Assembly: GCF_019429625.1 (NCBI RefSeq)
Contig: NZ_JAHXRW010000003.1
Location: forward strand, 62,001 to 126,000
Source: Celeribacter sp. PS-C1
Lineage (GTDB): Bacteria > Pseudomonadota > Alphaproteobacteria > Rhodobacterales > Rhodobacteraceae
Direction of reading: 5' to 3'
DNA length: 64,000 nt
Shown here: in pieces, positions 9,780-19,052 of the stretch
How the letters are laid out: every line of letters starts with the position of its first letter
Numbering within the stretch: the stretch's first letter is position 1
The notes under the pieces: model-generated
Seen by the model: the letters and a program-made list of their open reading frames with translations, nothing else
Told to the model about the DNA's origin: nothing
Databases searched by the model: none
Position numbers and translations under genes: made by a program

Positions 9780-10616
9780 TCAGGGTTTTACAACCGTATC
9801 CAGCGCGTGCAGCGTCGCCAGAAGCGGGCCGAGGTCTTCGATCTTGAGCATGTTCGGCCCGTCCGAGGGCGCGTTGTCCGGGTCTTCGTGCGTTTCAATG
9901 AACAATCCCGCCACGCCAACGGCCACCGCCGCGCGCGCCAGCACCGGCACCATGGTCCGGTCACCGCCCGTCGAGGTGCCTTGGCCGCCCGGTTGCTGCA
10001 CCGAATGGGTTGCATCCATGATCACCGGATAGCCGGTCTGGGCCATACGCGGCAGGCCGCGGAAATCGCTGACAAGCGTGTTGTAGCCAAAGGATGTGCC
10101 GCGTTCGCAGAGCATGATCTGGTCGTTGCCCGTGGAGGCCAGTTTCGCCGCCACATTGTCCATGTCCCACGGGGCCAAAAACTGGCCTTTCTTGACGTTC
10201 ACCGCCTTGCCAGTCTCGCCCGCAGCCAGCAACAGGTCCGTTTGACGGCAGAGAAACGCCGGGATCTGCAACACATCGACCGCTTCGGCGGCCATGGCGC
10301 AGTGGCTCGGCTCATGCACGTCGGTGATGACCGGAACGCCGAATTCCTCGCGGATTTTCGACAGGATGGTCAGTCCTTTTTCGGCGCCAAGACCCCGCTT
10401 GCCCGACAGCGAACTGCGGTTGGCTTTGTCATAGGAGCCTTTGAACACAAACCCCGTGCCGGTCGGCGCACAGGCCTCCGCAATTTTCTCCGCCAGCATC
10501 CGGGCGTGATCGAGGCTTTCCAACTGGCAGGGGCCGACGATCAGGCCAAAGGGCCGGGCGTTGGAGAAGGTCACATTGCCGATGGTGACGTCTTTGGCGG
10601 CTGTGGGGGTGGACAT
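9780..10616 (-). CDS. kdsA: 3-deoxy-8-phosphooctulonate synthase (KDO-8-P synthase)
   Basis: Condenses phosphoenolpyruvate with arabinose-5-phosphate to KDO-8-P, the first committed step of inner-core LPS. The protein is 278 aa, a TIM barrel of the family. Conserved parts include FKGSYDKANRSS, ITDVHEP, IPAFLCRQTDLL and the late HSVQQPGG and GLFIETHEDP segments. The N-terminal GPCQLES carries the Cys seen in metal-dependent enzymes; E. coli KdsA has Asn there, so this is probably the metal-dependent class. It works upstream of the LPS export genes at the left end of the window. Confidence 0.96.
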   Translation of the reverse strand: MSTPTAAKDVTIGNVTFSNARPFGLIVGPCQLESLDHARMLAEKIAEACAPTGTGFVFKGSYDKANRSSLSGKRGLGAEKGLTILSKIREEFGVPVITDVHEPSHCAMAAEAVDVLQIPAFLCRQTDLLLAAGETGKAVNVKKGQFLAPWDMDNVAAKLASTGNDQIMLCERGTSFGYNTLVSDFRGLPRMAQTGYPVIMDATHSVQQPGGQGTSTGGDRTMVPVLARAAVAVGVAGLFIETHEDPDNAPSDGPNMLKIEDLGPLLATLHALDTVVKP

Positions 10617-11157
10617 GGCGGGATCCTCGCAAAGGGTTTGAGACCCTATCCCATGAAGCAGGGTTTGGGCGCAAGCCCGTTGGCCGGAGACGGCGATCTC
10701 GGTGTCGAGATCGGGTATGCCCGTCGCATGATCGCGTTGTAGCTTTCAGCGGCGAGACAATCGGCAAGGCAATCGGTGCCAGCTTGCTGACCTTTGCTGT
10801 GCCCTACGTGCGTTTGATCGCTCGTAGCGCACATTTAGATAGGGTTTGCGAAGAACGGGCTTCGCCTATTCGACAGGGTGTTGGACGAATGCGCACTCAA
10901 ATCCTGTCGTGAGTTGAAAAGAGAGAGATGAAATCCCTAAAAAAGAAGAATATCCCGGTTTGACCATTCGATCTAAAACGACCTGTGTCTTTGGGGGCGT
11001 TTGGCGTCAGACAGATGTTTCAATTCGGGGCAAGGGTAGGGACGTTTCGACAGACTGAGGCAGGGGAACGCCGGGTTTCTTGAGGGGCGCGGCTTGAACC
11101 TTGGGGCGCATTCAGGTCTACAGCGCGGATAAATCCGGGCCTTTGGAATCAAAAACC
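10617..11157. other. Intergenic region between divergent kdsA and metN (541 bp), no gene seen
   Basis: Short frames here lack family resemblance and ribosome sites. The only clear structure is a perfect 8-bp inverted repeat, CGATCTCG-GTGT-CGAGATCG, at 10694-10713 without a T-run on either side. I looked for a SAM-type riboswitch before metN and saw nothing I could recognise. The region presumably holds the divergent promoters. Confidence 0.5.
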
Positions 11158-12219
11158 ATGACCTCACATGACGGCCAGGCGGCCTCCATCATATTCGACA
11201 CGGTCGGAAAATCCTTTGCCAAACCGGGCGGGGGAACCGTTTCCGCGATCAGCGATGTCTCCCTGACTGTCGAGGCCGGGACGATCACCGGCATCATCGG
11301 CCGTTCGGGCGCGGGCAAGTCCACGATGTTGCGCATGGTCAACGGGCTGGAGCGTCCGACCTCTGGTAAGGTGCTGGTCGGCGATCAGGACGTGGGCACC
11401 GCGCGCGGCGCCAAGCTGCGGGCCATTCGGCGCGACGTCGGCATGATTTTCCAGCATTTCAATCTCTTGTCCTCGGGCACCGTCTCCGAGAACATCGCTT
11501 TGCCGCTTGAAATTGCGGGCATTGGAAGCGCGGAGATCAAGACCCGTGTGGCCGATCTTGTCGACCGTGTCGGGCTGACGGCGCAGGCGGATCGCTACCC
11601 GTCCGAATTGTCCGGCGGCCAGAAACAGCGCGTGGGCATCGCCCGTGCTCTGGCGACCGAGCCGAAAATCCTGCTCTCCGACGAGGCCACCTCGGCGCTC
11701 GACCCGGAGACAACGCAAACCGTGTTGTCGCTGTTGAAAGACATCAATCGCGATCTCGGGCTGACCATCCTTTTGATTACCCATGAAATGGCCGTGGTGC
11801 GTGACATCGCCAGCCATGTCGCCGTGATCGAAGGCGGCCAGATCGTCGAGGCCGGAACGACCTATGACGTCTTCACCGCGCCGCAACATCCGACGACGCG
11901 CTCTTTCCTGTCGGGCGTGACGGGTGTCACCTTGCCCGCCTTTATCAGAGATAAAATCATCGCTGAGCGTCCGGCGTCGGGCGGCGAGGAAGTGGTGCGC
12001 GTGACCTTTTCCGGCAAACATGCGACCGATCCGATGTTGGCGCTATTGACGCGCGATCTGGGGATCGAGGTCAATATTCTCGCCGGTGCGGTCGAAGAGA
12101 TCGGCACGCAGCCCTTCGGCAATCTTCTGGTCTCGCTCGACGCCGCCAAAGGCGATGAGGCGCGGACCTATCTGGAACGTCATGGTCTTTTGACGGAGGT
12201 GCTTGGCTATGTCGGCTAA
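11158..12219 (+). CDS. metN: Methionine ABC transporter ATP-binding protein
   Basis: ATPase of the MetNIQ importer of D- and L-methionine. The protein is 353 aa. It has Walker [10 protein letters not shown] (about residue 50), signature LSGGQKQR (about 155), Walker [13 protein letters not shown] and the H-loop TH. A C-terminal NIL-type regulatory domain (about 270-350) binds methionine and inhibits transport in known MetN proteins. I chose the ATG at 11158; an upstream TTG at 11101 would add 19 residues that do not match the family. It overlaps metI by 11 bp. Confidence 0.94.
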   Translation: MTSHDGQAASIIFDTVGKSFAKPGGGTVSAISDVSLTVEAGTITGIIGRSGAGKSTMLRMVNGLERPTSGKVLVGDQDVGTARGAKLRAIRRDVGMIFQHFNLLSSGTVSENIALPLEIAGIGSAEIKTRVADLVDRVGLTAQADRYPSELSGGQKQRVGIARALATEPKILLSDEATSALDPETTQTVLSLLKDINRDLGLTILLITHEMAVVRDIASHVAVIEGGQIVEAGTTYDVFTAPQHPTTRSFLSGVTGVTLPAFIRDKIIAERPASGGEEVVRVTFSGKHATDPMLALLTRDLGIEVNILAGAVEEIGTQPFGNLLVSLDAAKGDEARTYLERHGLLTEVLGYVG

Positions 12220-12883
12220 TCTCATCAACCTTTTGATCGAAGCGACCGGTCAGACGCTTTACATGGTGGCGATCTCGACCCTTCTGGGAACCCTGTTCGG
12301 CCTGCCTCTCGGCGTGTTTCTGGCGATCTCCCAGCGTGGGGAGCTTTTGTCCTCACCTTGGGTGAACAAGGTGTTGGGCCTTGTGGTCAACGCCACGCGG
12401 TCCGTGCCGTTCATCATTCTCGTTGTGGCGATCATTCCCTTCACACGCGCCATTGCGGGCACCTCAATCGGCACCACCGCCGCGATCGTGCCGCTGACCA
12501 TTGCCGCCGTGCCCTTCATCGCGCGACTGGTGGAAAATGCCATTCGCGAGGTCGATGGCGGGCTCATCGAGGCGGCACGCGCCATGGGGGCGACCCCGTT
12601 CCAGATCATCCGCAAGGTGCTGATCCCCGAAGCCTTGCCTGCGATCACGCTGGGTCTCACACTCGCCGTGGTGAGCCTCATCGGCTATTCCGCCATGGTC
12701 GGCGCCGTCGGTGGCGAAGGACTTGGCGATCTCGGTATTCGCTACGGTTATCAGCGCTTCATGCCCGATGTTATGGCCGTGGTGGTCGTCATTCTCATTG
12801 TTCTCGTCCAGCTTGTGCAGTCCATTGGTGAATGGATTGCCGCCCGCGTGGACAAACGTGCCCCCAAGGGGCGCGGTCAATAA
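12209..12883 (+). CDS. metI: Methionine ABC transporter permease
   Basis: Inner-membrane channel subunit of MetNIQ. The 224 aa protein has five hydrophobic helices and the permease EAA-type loop [32 protein letters not shown] (about 110-145), which docks to MetN. The ATG at 12209 is preceded by GGAGG at 9 bp spacing and overlaps the metN end by 11 bp, so translation is probably coupled. Confidence 0.95.
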   Translation: MSANLINLLIEATGQTLYMVAISTLLGTLFGLPLGVFLAISQRGELLSSPWVNKVLGLVVNATRSVPFIILVVAIIPFTRAIAGTSIGTTAAIVPLTIAAVPFIARLVENAIREVDGGLIEAARAMGATPFQIIRKVLIPEALPAITLGLTLAVVSLIGYSAMVGAVGGEGLGDLGIRYGYQRFMPDVMAVVVVILIVLVQLVQSIGEWIAARVDKRAPKGRGQ

Positions 12884-12916
12884 CCCTATCCGAACCGCAT
12901 CATAAGGAGTTTACAC

Positions 12917-13693
12917 ATGCTGCGCGTTGCAACCCTTTCCTCCGTTCTCGCCCTCATGGCCTCTGTCGCCATGGCCGAAGAGATCAAAGTCGGCGTGTCC
13001 CCCGGCGAACATGCTGAAATCATGGAAGTCGTGGCAGAGGTTGCCGCCCCGATGGGCCTCGACATCGATGTGGTGGAATTCTCCGACTACGTGATCCCGA
13101 ACACCGCGCTGGCCGATGGCGACATCGAAGCCAACTCCTTCCAGCACGTGCCCTATCTGGACAACCAGATGAAGGACCGCGGCTTTGAACTGGTTGTCGT
13201 GGGCAACACGATCACCACGCCGATGGGCATCTATTCCGACAAGATCGAAGACCTCGCCACCCTCGAAGACGGTGCGAAAGTCGCGATCCCGAACGACCCG
13301 ACCAACGGCGGCCGTGCGCTGTTGTTGTTGCAAGACCTCGGTCTCGTAACGCTCGCGGAAGGCACCGGTCTCGTGCCGAGCCCGCTCGACGTGCAGGACA
13401 ACCCCAAGGGCCTCAAGTTCCTCGAACTGGACGCCGCCCAACTGCCGCGCACTCTGTCGGATGCCGACATCGCGATCATCAACACCAACTACGCCATCGC
13501 CTCGGGTCTGAGCCCGAAAGACGATTCCATCGCGATGGAAAAGGCCGAAAGCCCCTATGTGAACGTGATTGTTGTGCGCAAGGGTGACGAGGACCTGCCC
13601 TGGGTGAAAACCCTTGTGGACGCCTATCACTCCGATGAGGTCAAAGCCTTTATCGAAGACAGCTATGATGGCGCTGTGATCACCTCCTGGTAA
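12917..13693 (+). CDS. metQ: Methionine-binding periplasmic protein
   Basis: Substrate-binding component of the MetNIQ importer (NlpA/MetQ family). The 258 aa protein has a Sec signal peptide MLRVATLSSVLALMASVAMA ending in AMA|EE. There is no lipobox cysteine, so it should be a soluble periplasmic protein and not a lipoprotein as in E. coli. Family motifs include GVSPGEHAEIM, the FSDYVIPN region and the late NTNYAIASGL with a ligand-binding Asn. It is followed by a strong terminator and closes the operon. Confidence 0.95.
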   Translation: MLRVATLSSVLALMASVAMAEEIKVGVSPGEHAEIMEVVAEVAAPMGLDIDVVEFSDYVIPNTALADGDIEANSFQHVPYLDNQMKDRGFELVVVGNTITTPMGIYSDKIEDLATLEDGAKVAIPNDPTNGGRALLLLQDLGLVTLAEGTGLVPSPLDVQDNPKGLKFLELDAAQLPRTLSDADIAIINTNYAIASGLSPKDDSIAMEKAESPYVNVIVVRKGDEDLPWVKTLVDAYHSDEVKAFIEDSYDGAVITSW

Positions 13694-13762
13694 GATTAGT
13701 CGGTGTTCAGTGCAGGACGCGCCATGCGCGAACCGCAACTCGAACGCGACCCATGACAGACG

Positions 13763-13792
13763 AACGCCGTCCCGCTTGGGGCGGCGTTTTTT
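13763..13792 (+). terminator. Rho-independent terminator of metNIQ
   Basis: An 11-bp stem (13763-13773 with 13778-13788, one T-G pair) with loop GCTT and a run of six T residues. It is 70 bp after metQ. Confidence 0.92.
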
Positions 13793-13888
13793 GTTCGAAC
13801 AGGAGAGGAACAGGAGTTGCAGGCCGCAGTTTGCAGGGAACGCCAAAACGTCGGACGTCACCCTGATAAGGGCGGGTTCCAAAACGAC

Positions 13889-13914
13889 AAAAGCGACCCA
13901 GAGGATCGCTTTTT
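13889..13914 (-). terminator. Terminator downstream of tRNA-Asn
   Basis: Stem AAAAGCGA / TCGCTTTT with a 9-base loop. T-runs exist on both strands, so it can work in both directions; it lies 30 bp after the tRNA 3' end on the minus strand. Confidence 0.75.
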
Positions 13915-13943
13915 CGTGTCTTCCAACCATTTTAGAGTGTGGT

Positions 13944-14018
13944 TGGCTCCGGCGGTAGGGATCGAACCTACGACCAATTGATTAACAGTCAACTGCTCTA
14001 CCGCTGAGCTACGCCGGA
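13944..14018 (-). tRNA. tRNA-Asn (GUU)
   Basis: A 75-nt cloverleaf with acceptor TCCGGCG/CGCCGGA, D-arm AGCTCAGCGGTAGAGC, anticodon stem-loop with GTT and the T-arm motif GGTTCGATCC. The discriminator is G and CCA is encoded. The anticodon GUU reads AAU/AAC. Confidence 0.97.
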
Positions 14019-14100
14019 ACATGTGGCGGTGTATAGCTATGTGATTTGGGGCGTGCAAGTGGGTTTTGTGACAAAAAATAAAATTTTGACAATTTTTTCC

Positions 14101-14991
14101 TCAAGTCACGGAAAATACAGCATTTTCAGAGAGTTCGGGCGCCGCGCGAACATGGTTTCTTTCGGTGAGGTCGATCAGATGCGCCAAAGTGTTGCGCGCA
14201 GCGGCGGGCAGGTGGTTTTCGGGCAGCTCCGTGTAGACGGCTCTGGTCAATGGCAAGAGCGTCTGAGAGCCTTCGCGTAGAATGTCGAGGATCTGTGCCT
14301 CACGCTGGGCGCGGTGGCCCAGCAGAAAGTCGATCCGTTCAATAGGGCTGTCCACCGGCGCGCCGTGGCCGGGCATGAGGCGCACCGGTGCTACATTATG
14401 CAGGAGGGCGCAGCTGTCTCGAAAGGCGGCTGCATCGCCATCCGGCGGGGAAATCAGAGAGGAGGACCAGCCCATGATGAGATCGCCGGAAAAGACCATG
14501 TCTTGCCAGTGAAAGCAGAGATGATTGCCCATATGCCCGGGTGTATGAAGCGCCTTGATAGGGCCTGCGGCGGTCTCGAGCGTTTCTTCATGCGCCAATG
14601 TCACATCGGGGGCAAAACTGTCGTCGACGCCTTCGCCGCCGCCGATTTGATCGCCAAGTGCGGACATCACCGGACTGCGTCCGGCAACCGCGTCACCAAA
14701 GGCATGAACGGGCGCACCAGTCATCTCGGACAGGGCCTGCGCGCCTTCTGAGTGATCTCGATGCGCGTGGGTGACAAGGATATGCGAGAGGTGCGCGCCG
14801 TCGGGCAGGGAGGCGAGGATCGTCTCGCGGTGGTCCGCCAAATCGGGGCCGGGGTCAATCAACACACGCGCTTCTCCGTCCCCCAAGAGATAGGTGTTGG
14901 TGCCCCAATAGGTCATCGGTGAAGGGTTCGGTGCCAGAATGCGGATCAGCCCGGGGGCGATGTGGGTCACGGTGTCGGGACGGGGATGCAC
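14101..14991 (-). CDS. MBL-fold metallo-hydrolase (LACTB2-like)
   Basis: The 296 aa protein has the metallo-beta-lactamase zinc motif THAHRDHSEG (about residue 75), a second His in HTPGHMGNHLCF and an Asp in FSGDLIMG. A C-terminal winged-helix-like tail (about 225-290) is like that of LACTB2 proteins, some of which are nucleases. The substrate is unknown. The start is a GTG at 14991. It stands alone between a tRNA gene and a divergent histidine kinase gene. Confidence 0.85.
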   Translation of the reverse strand: MHPRPDTVTHIAPGLIRILAPNPSPMTYWGTNTYLLGDGEARVLIDPGPDLADHRETILASLPDGAHLSHILVTHAHRDHSEGAQALSEMTGAPVHAFGDAVAGRSPVMSALGDQIGGGEGVDDSFAPDVTLAHEETLETAAGPIKALHTPGHMGNHLCFHWQDMVFSGDLIMGWSSSLISPPDGDAAAFRDSCALLHNVAPVRLMPGHGAPVDSPIERIDFLLGHRAQREAQILDILREGSQTLLPLTRAVYTELPENHLPAAARNTLAHLIDLTERNHVRAAPELSENAVFSVT

Positions 14992-15138
14992 GTGATTGTC
15001 CTTTTCTTCTGGCTCTGTCAGGGTCTACCAAGGGCGCGTTTCGTCGCAAAGGTGAATCTCGGCGGAGGGCGAGGGCGCCTTGAGGCGCGCTCGTGAAATC
15101 ATAGGGGACCGTGCGCGCGCCCCGAAAGGCTTTGATGT

Positions 15139-16470
15139 ATGCTGTTCGATTGGCTTAAAAAATATCTGCCGCGCGGGATTTATGGCCGGGGCGCCCTCAT
15201 CCTTTTGGTGCCTGTCGTGGTGATCCAGATCGTGGTGATCGTTGCCTTCTCCCAACGCTATTTCGAAGACATCACGCGTCAATTGAGCCGTGGCGTGGTG
15301 GCCGAGATTGGCCTCTACGTGGTTTCCGCTGAAACATTGCCGCCGGATCAGGTCTCGCTTGCCTTGCAGGAGTTAGATGAGCGCCTGGGATTTACATCGA
15401 CCTTCGGCGCGGAGGCACCGGTCCAAGATCAGCGACGTTGGTATGACTATTCTTCCCGGGTGATCGAAGACGAATTGCAGAGCGCGATCGACGGTGTCGA
15501 GGGCGTCGATGTGGCCAGCAACACGCAGCGCGTGCGGCTTTCGATTCTGACCGAAGCCGGGCGTTTGACGCTTGAGTTGCCGCGGCGGCGGGCTTCGGCG
15601 GCGAATCCGCACCAATTGGTGGTCTGGACGGCGTTCACGGGCCTTGTGATGACCCTCATCGCGTTTATGTTTCTGCGCAATCAGCTTCGGCCCATTCGTC
15701 AACTGGCGCGTGCCGCCGAAAGTTTCGGGCGCGGGGAAAGCCGACCCTATCGACCGGCGGGCGCCATCGAAGTGCGCTCTGCGGGCGCGGCTTTTCTCAA
15801 CATGCGCTCGCGGATCGAACGTCAGATCGAGCAACGGACCTTGATGCTCTCCGGTGTCTCACACGACCTGCGCACGCCCCTGACGCGGATCAGGCTGGGC
15901 CTGTCGATGCTGGATGTGCCTCAGACGGACGCCGAGGAAGTTGCGGCCATGCAAGCCGATCTCGACGAGATGGAGCGGTTGATTGAGGCTTTCCTGGATT
16001 TCGCGCGCTCTGACGCGACAGAGGATCCGGAAGAGGTCGATCTGGTTCAGTTTGTGCAGTCCGCGAAGGAACGTGCGGAACGCGCCGGCGGTGTGGTTGA
16101 ACTGGGGGCGATGCCGGATCAGGCGGTGATGTTGAAATTACGTCCGGTGGCGCTGGCGCGTGCCCTCGACAATCTCATGTCCAACGCCCGGCGCTATGGC
16201 ACGACGGCGCGCATTGGTCTGGCGCTGTTTGAGCGCGCAGCGGTGATCTCCGTTGAAGATGACGGGCCGGGGATTGCGCTTGAGGGGCGCGAGCGGGCTT
16301 TGCAGCCTTTTGTGCGCTTGGATGAATCGCGCAATCAGAATCGCGGGTCAGGTGTGGGGCTTGGCCTTGCCATCGCGCATGACGTGGCGCGGCGGCACGG
16401 CGGGACGCTGCGACTTGGCGAAAGCGAGGCGCTGGGTGGACTGAAAGCCGATCTGGTCTTGGCGCGTTAA
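15139..16470 (+). CDS. EnvZ-like sensor histidine kinase
   Basis: A 443 aa membrane kinase. Helix 1 is at about residues 20-38, a periplasmic sensor at 40-158, helix 2 at 160-179 and HAMP at 180-232. The dimerisation/phospho-acceptor motif SHDLRTPLTRIRL has His242, followed by the ATPase domain with N box NLMSNARRYG, G1 EDDGPGI and G2 GSGVGLGLAI. It resembles EnvZ. No response-regulator gene is adjacent, so its partner must be elsewhere. A plausible ligand or stimulus cannot be read from the sequence. Confidence 0.9.
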   Translation: MLFDWLKKYLPRGIYGRGALILLVPVVVIQIVVIVAFSQRYFEDITRQLSRGVVAEIGLYVVSAETLPPDQVSLALQELDERLGFTSTFGAEAPVQDQRRWYDYSSRVIEDELQSAIDGVEGVDVASNTQRVRLSILTEAGRLTLELPRRRASAANPHQLVVWTAFTGLVMTLIAFMFLRNQLRPIRQLARAAESFGRGESRPYRPAGAIEVRSAGAAFLNMRSRIERQIEQRTLMLSGVSHDLRTPLTRIRLGLSMLDVPQTDAEEVAAMQADLDEMERLIEAFLDFARSDATEDPEEVDLVQFVQSAKERAERAGGVVELGAMPDQAVMLKLRPVALARALDNLMSNARRYGTTARIGLALFERAAVISVEDDGPGIALEGRERALQPFVRLDESRNQNRGSGVGLGLAIAHDVARRHGGTLRLGESEALGGLKADLVLAR

Positions 16471-16531
16471 GCGGCAAGAAGCCCGATGAGGGGCACCCAA
16501 GCCTTTGATATGAAGAGAATTTTATGGATTT

Positions 16532-16608
16532 TGGTAGGCCCGGCAGGACTTGAACCCGCAACCAAAGCGTTATGAGCGCTCTGCTCTAACCAATTGAGCT
16601 ACAGGCCC
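16532..16608 (-). tRNA. tRNA with CAU anticodon, probably tRNA-Ile2 (lysidine-modified)
   Basis: A 77-nt cloverleaf with encoded CCA. The acceptor arm is GGGCCTG/CGGGCCT, with D-arm GCTCAATTGGTTAGAGC and T-arm GCGGGTTCAAGTCCTGC. The anticodon CAU could mean Met or Ile2. Pairs C4-G69 and C5-G68 match those that TilS needs in tRNA-Ile2, and elongator tRNA-Met usually has other bases there. I therefore favour tRNA-Ile2, which reads AUA after lysidine modification. Confidence 0.8.
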
Positions 16609-16745
16609 CTACCAGCGCTTTGCTTATTGTGCGGGCATGGCAGGGTCAAGCAGAAGTCGAAGAAAGGCGCCAACGCGGGCCTTTTCAACCGGGCACAAAC
16701 CGCGTAAACGGTCGGCAACTTTGGTTTGCGCGGGGAGCCTTTGCC

Positions 16746-17792
16746 ATGACGCAGGGAAAAAACGGTCTGACTTATGCGGACGCCGGTGTGGATATCGATG
16801 CGGGCAATGAGCTTGTTGAACGGATCAAACCGGCGGCGAAAAAGACCACGCGTCCGGGCGTGATGGCCGGTCTCGGCGGTTTTGGCGCGCTGTTCGATCT
16901 CAAAGCGGCGGGCTATGAGGACCCGATCCTCGTCGCCGCGACGGATGGCGTGGGCACCAAGCTGCGCATCGCGATCGACACGGACAACGTCAAAACCGTG
17001 GGCATTGACCTCGTTGCCATGTGCGTGAATGACCTTGTGTGTCAGGGGGCTGAGCCTTTGTTCTTCCTCGACTATTTTGCGACCGGAAAGCTCAAGCTCG
17101 ACAACGCCGCTGCCGTCATCGAGGGCATCGCAGAGGGCTGTGCGCAGTCTGGCTGTGCGCTGATCGGCGGTGAAACGGCAGAAATGCCGGGCATGTATGA
17201 AGATGGCGATTTCGACCTCGCGGGTTTTGCCGTGGGCGCGATGGAGCGTGGCTCCGATCTGCCGTCCGGCGTGCGTGAGGGCGATGTGCTTTTGGGGTTG
17301 GCGTCCAACGGCGTGCATTCCAACGGCTATTCGCTGGTGCGTAAAACCGTCGAGATTTCCAGCTATAAATGGTCCGACATCGCGCCGTTCTCTGATGCGA
17401 CTTTGGGCGAAGAGCTTTTGAAACCGACCCGCCTTTACGTCAAACCGGTGCTCAAGGCGATCCGCGCGGGCGGCGTTCATGCGCTGGCGCATATCACCGG
17501 TGGCGGTCTGACCGAAAACCTGCCGCGCGTGCTGCCGACCGGCATGGGCGCGGACATCGACCTGACGGCTTGGACTTTGCCGCCTGTGTTCAAATGGCTG
17601 GTCGACACCGCGGGCCTGTCGCAGCATGAATTGCTCAAGACCTACAATGCCGGGATCGGCATGATCGTGGTCTGTGCGGCCTCCGAAGCTGATGCTTTGG
17701 CGGAGCTTTTGAGCGGCGAGGGCGAAACCGTTTATCGCCTCGGTTATGTGACCACGGGCAATGGCGTGACCTATGAGGGCGCCCTGTCGTGA
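16746..17792 (+). CDS. purM: Phosphoribosylformylglycinamidine cyclo-ligase (AIR synthetase)
   Basis: Fifth step of purine synthesis: ATP-dependent closure of FGAM to AIR. The 348 aa protein has the N-terminal [14 protein letters not shown], the DGVGTK catalytic loop (about residue 65), [14 protein letters not shown], and the GGETAEMPG motif (about 145). The ATG at 16746 is preferred to an upstream in-frame start that would overlap the tRNA promoter region. It overlaps purN by 4 bp. Confidence 0.96.
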   Translation: MTQGKNGLTYADAGVDIDAGNELVERIKPAAKKTTRPGVMAGLGGFGALFDLKAAGYEDPILVAATDGVGTKLRIAIDTDNVKTVGIDLVAMCVNDLVCQGAEPLFFLDYFATGKLKLDNAAAVIEGIAEGCAQSGCALIGGETAEMPGMYEDGDFDLAGFAVGAMERGSDLPSGVREGDVLLGLASNGVHSNGYSLVRKTVEISSYKWSDIAPFSDATLGEELLKPTRLYVKPVLKAIRAGGVHALAHITGGGLTENLPRVLPTGMGADIDLTAWTLPPVFKWLVDTAGLSQHELLKTYNAGIGMIVVCAASEADALAELLSGEGETVYRLGYVTTGNGVTYEGALS

Positions 17793-18394
17793 GCCCCAAA
17801 AAGGTCGCGATTCTGATCTCCGGCGGCGGCTCCAACATGGTGTCGCTCGCCAAATCCATGTTGGACGGGGCAGAGGGCGAACATCCCGGACGCCCCTGTC
17901 TTGTGCTCTCCAACGTGCCCTCGGCGGGCGGGTTGATGAAGGCCGGCGACATGGGGATTGCGACCGAAGTGGTGGATCACCGTGACTTTAAAGGCGACCG
18001 GGAAGCCTTTGAGAAAAAGCTTATTTCCGTCATTGACCAATATGAACCGGACGTCATCGCGATGGCCGGGTTCATGCGCATTCTGACGCCCACGTTCATC
18101 TCGCATTACGCGGGCAAGATGCTGAATATTCACCCGTCTTTGCTGCCGAAATACAAAGGCCTTCACACCCATCAGCGCGCGATTGAGGCGGGCGATGAGG
18201 AGGCCGGGTGTTCGGTGCATGAGGTGACGGCAGAGCTTGATGGCGGGCCGATCCTTGGGCAGGCGCGGGTTACAATTTTGCCAAATGACACGGCGGATGA
18301 TCTGGCGGCGCGGGTTCTGGTGAAAGAGCATCTTCTCTATCCCTTAGTGCTCAAACGGTTCCTCTCGGGCGAAAAAGACCTGATCACGCTTTAA
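17789..18394 (+). CDS. purN: Phosphoribosylglycinamide formyltransferase
   Basis: Formyl-tetrahydrofolate-dependent formylation of GAR, step three of purine synthesis. The 201 aa protein starts with the ribose-phosphate loop [11 protein letters not shown] and contains the folate-site segments [12 protein letters not shown] and [19 protein letters not shown]. Asn, His and Asp of the catalytic set are in place ([17 protein letters not shown]). Its GTG start overlaps the purM stop as GTGA, which implies coupled translation in a purM-purN pair. Confidence 0.96.
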   Translation: MSPKKVAILISGGGSNMVSLAKSMLDGAEGEHPGRPCLVLSNVPSAGGLMKAGDMGIATEVVDHRDFKGDREAFEKKLISVIDQYEPDVIAMAGFMRILTPTFISHYAGKMLNIHPSLLPKYKGLHTHQRAIEAGDEEAGCSVHEVTAELDGGPILGQARVTILPNDTADDLAARVLVKEHLLYPLVLKRFLSGEKDLITL

Positions 18395-18458
18395 GCCACT
18401 CTTCGTGGCGCTAGGGCGACATGTCGCGGGTCTGTGATCCTTTCGGCCCTTTCAAAGA

Positions 18459-18480
18459 TATATTCGAGATGTAGAATATA
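18459..18480 (+). promoter_or_regulatory. SqrR/BigR-type operator in front of the DsrE gene
   Basis: Perfect inverted repeat TATATTC-N8-GAATATA, containing ATTC-N8-GAAT. As I recall, this is the consensus reported for SqrR, the persulfide-sensing ArsR-family repressor of Rhodobacter capsulatus. It sits 48 bp before the start codon and overlaps a likely promoter (TTTCAA at 18450-18455 and TAGAAT at 18472-18477). The assignment rests on motif match and on the sulfur-related gene downstream. Confidence 0.65.
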
Positions 18481-18527
18481 ACGCGAGTCCGCACAGGACC
18501 CGTAGCTATGTCGCGAAAGGATATCGC

Positions 18528-18899
18528 ATGAAAACCGCTGATTTCGTTGCCACAATTTTTGACGGCCATTCCAACCCGGGCAAAGTGACCGTGGCCTTTA
18601 CCATGGCGCTCAACGCGCAGAAAATGGGCCACAGTTCAATCGTCTTGTTGATGGTCGAAGGCGTCGAACTGGGCCAGCCGGGCTCCTGCGACGATATCGA
18701 CATTGGCAAACCCTTTGAGCCGGTGGCGGACCTGATAAAGACCTACCGCGAGGCCGGTGGACGCATCGGGATTTGTGGCGCCTGCATGATCCACAACGGG
18801 TTCAGCGCCGAACAGATGGACCCGGCCTATGAGATCATCACAGCGCCGGATGTTGTCGAGTTGCTGATGGCGGCGAAGGGCAGTTTGCCGATCACCTGA
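18528..18899 (+). CDS. DsrE family protein
   Basis: The 123 aa protein has the DsrE fold pattern: an N-terminal strand with MKTADFVATIFDG, a helix, and IVLLMVEGVELGQPGSCDDI. A cysteine pair follows in GICGACMIHNGF (about residues 85-88), where DsrE/TusD-like sulfur carriers hold their active cysteine. The exact role is not known; DsrE proteins pass persulfide sulfur between partners. Its upstream operator of the SqrR type supports a task in sulfide or persulfide handling. A terminator follows. Confidence 0.83.
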   Translation: MKTADFVATIFDGHSNPGKVTVAFTMALNAQKMGHSSIVLLMVEGVELGQPGSCDDIDIGKPFEPVADLIKTYREAGGRIGICGACMIHNGFSAEQMDPAYEIITAPDVVELLMAAKGSLPIT

Positions 18900-18947
18900 G
18901 CCACGTTTTCGCGCTCAAAAGAGGGGCAGCTTGCACCAGACAAGGGG

Positions 18948-18980
18948 AAGGGGGGCGTTCTGCGCCCCCTTTGTTCTTTT
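18948..18980 (+). terminator. Rho-independent terminator after the DsrE gene
   Basis: Stem AAGGGGG/CCCCCTT continued by an inner GC/GC pair with one bulged G, loop GTTCT, then TTGTTCTTTT. Confidence 0.75.
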
Positions 18981-19052
18981 CATTCCAGCTCAAACCCCGT
19001 ATCAGAATTGAACCGCCGGGATGACCCCGCACCGCAGGCAAAAGAAAACAAC

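Noticed and set aside
10617-11157. SAM riboswitch in front of metNIQ
   Set aside because: No recognisable SAM-II or other SAM aptamer core and no terminator was found; only an isolated hairpin at 10694-10713.
16532-16608. Initiator tRNA-fMet
   Set aside because: The first base pair is G1-U72, and the anticodon stem lacks the three G-C pairs expected for an initiator; the elongator/Ile2 type fits better.
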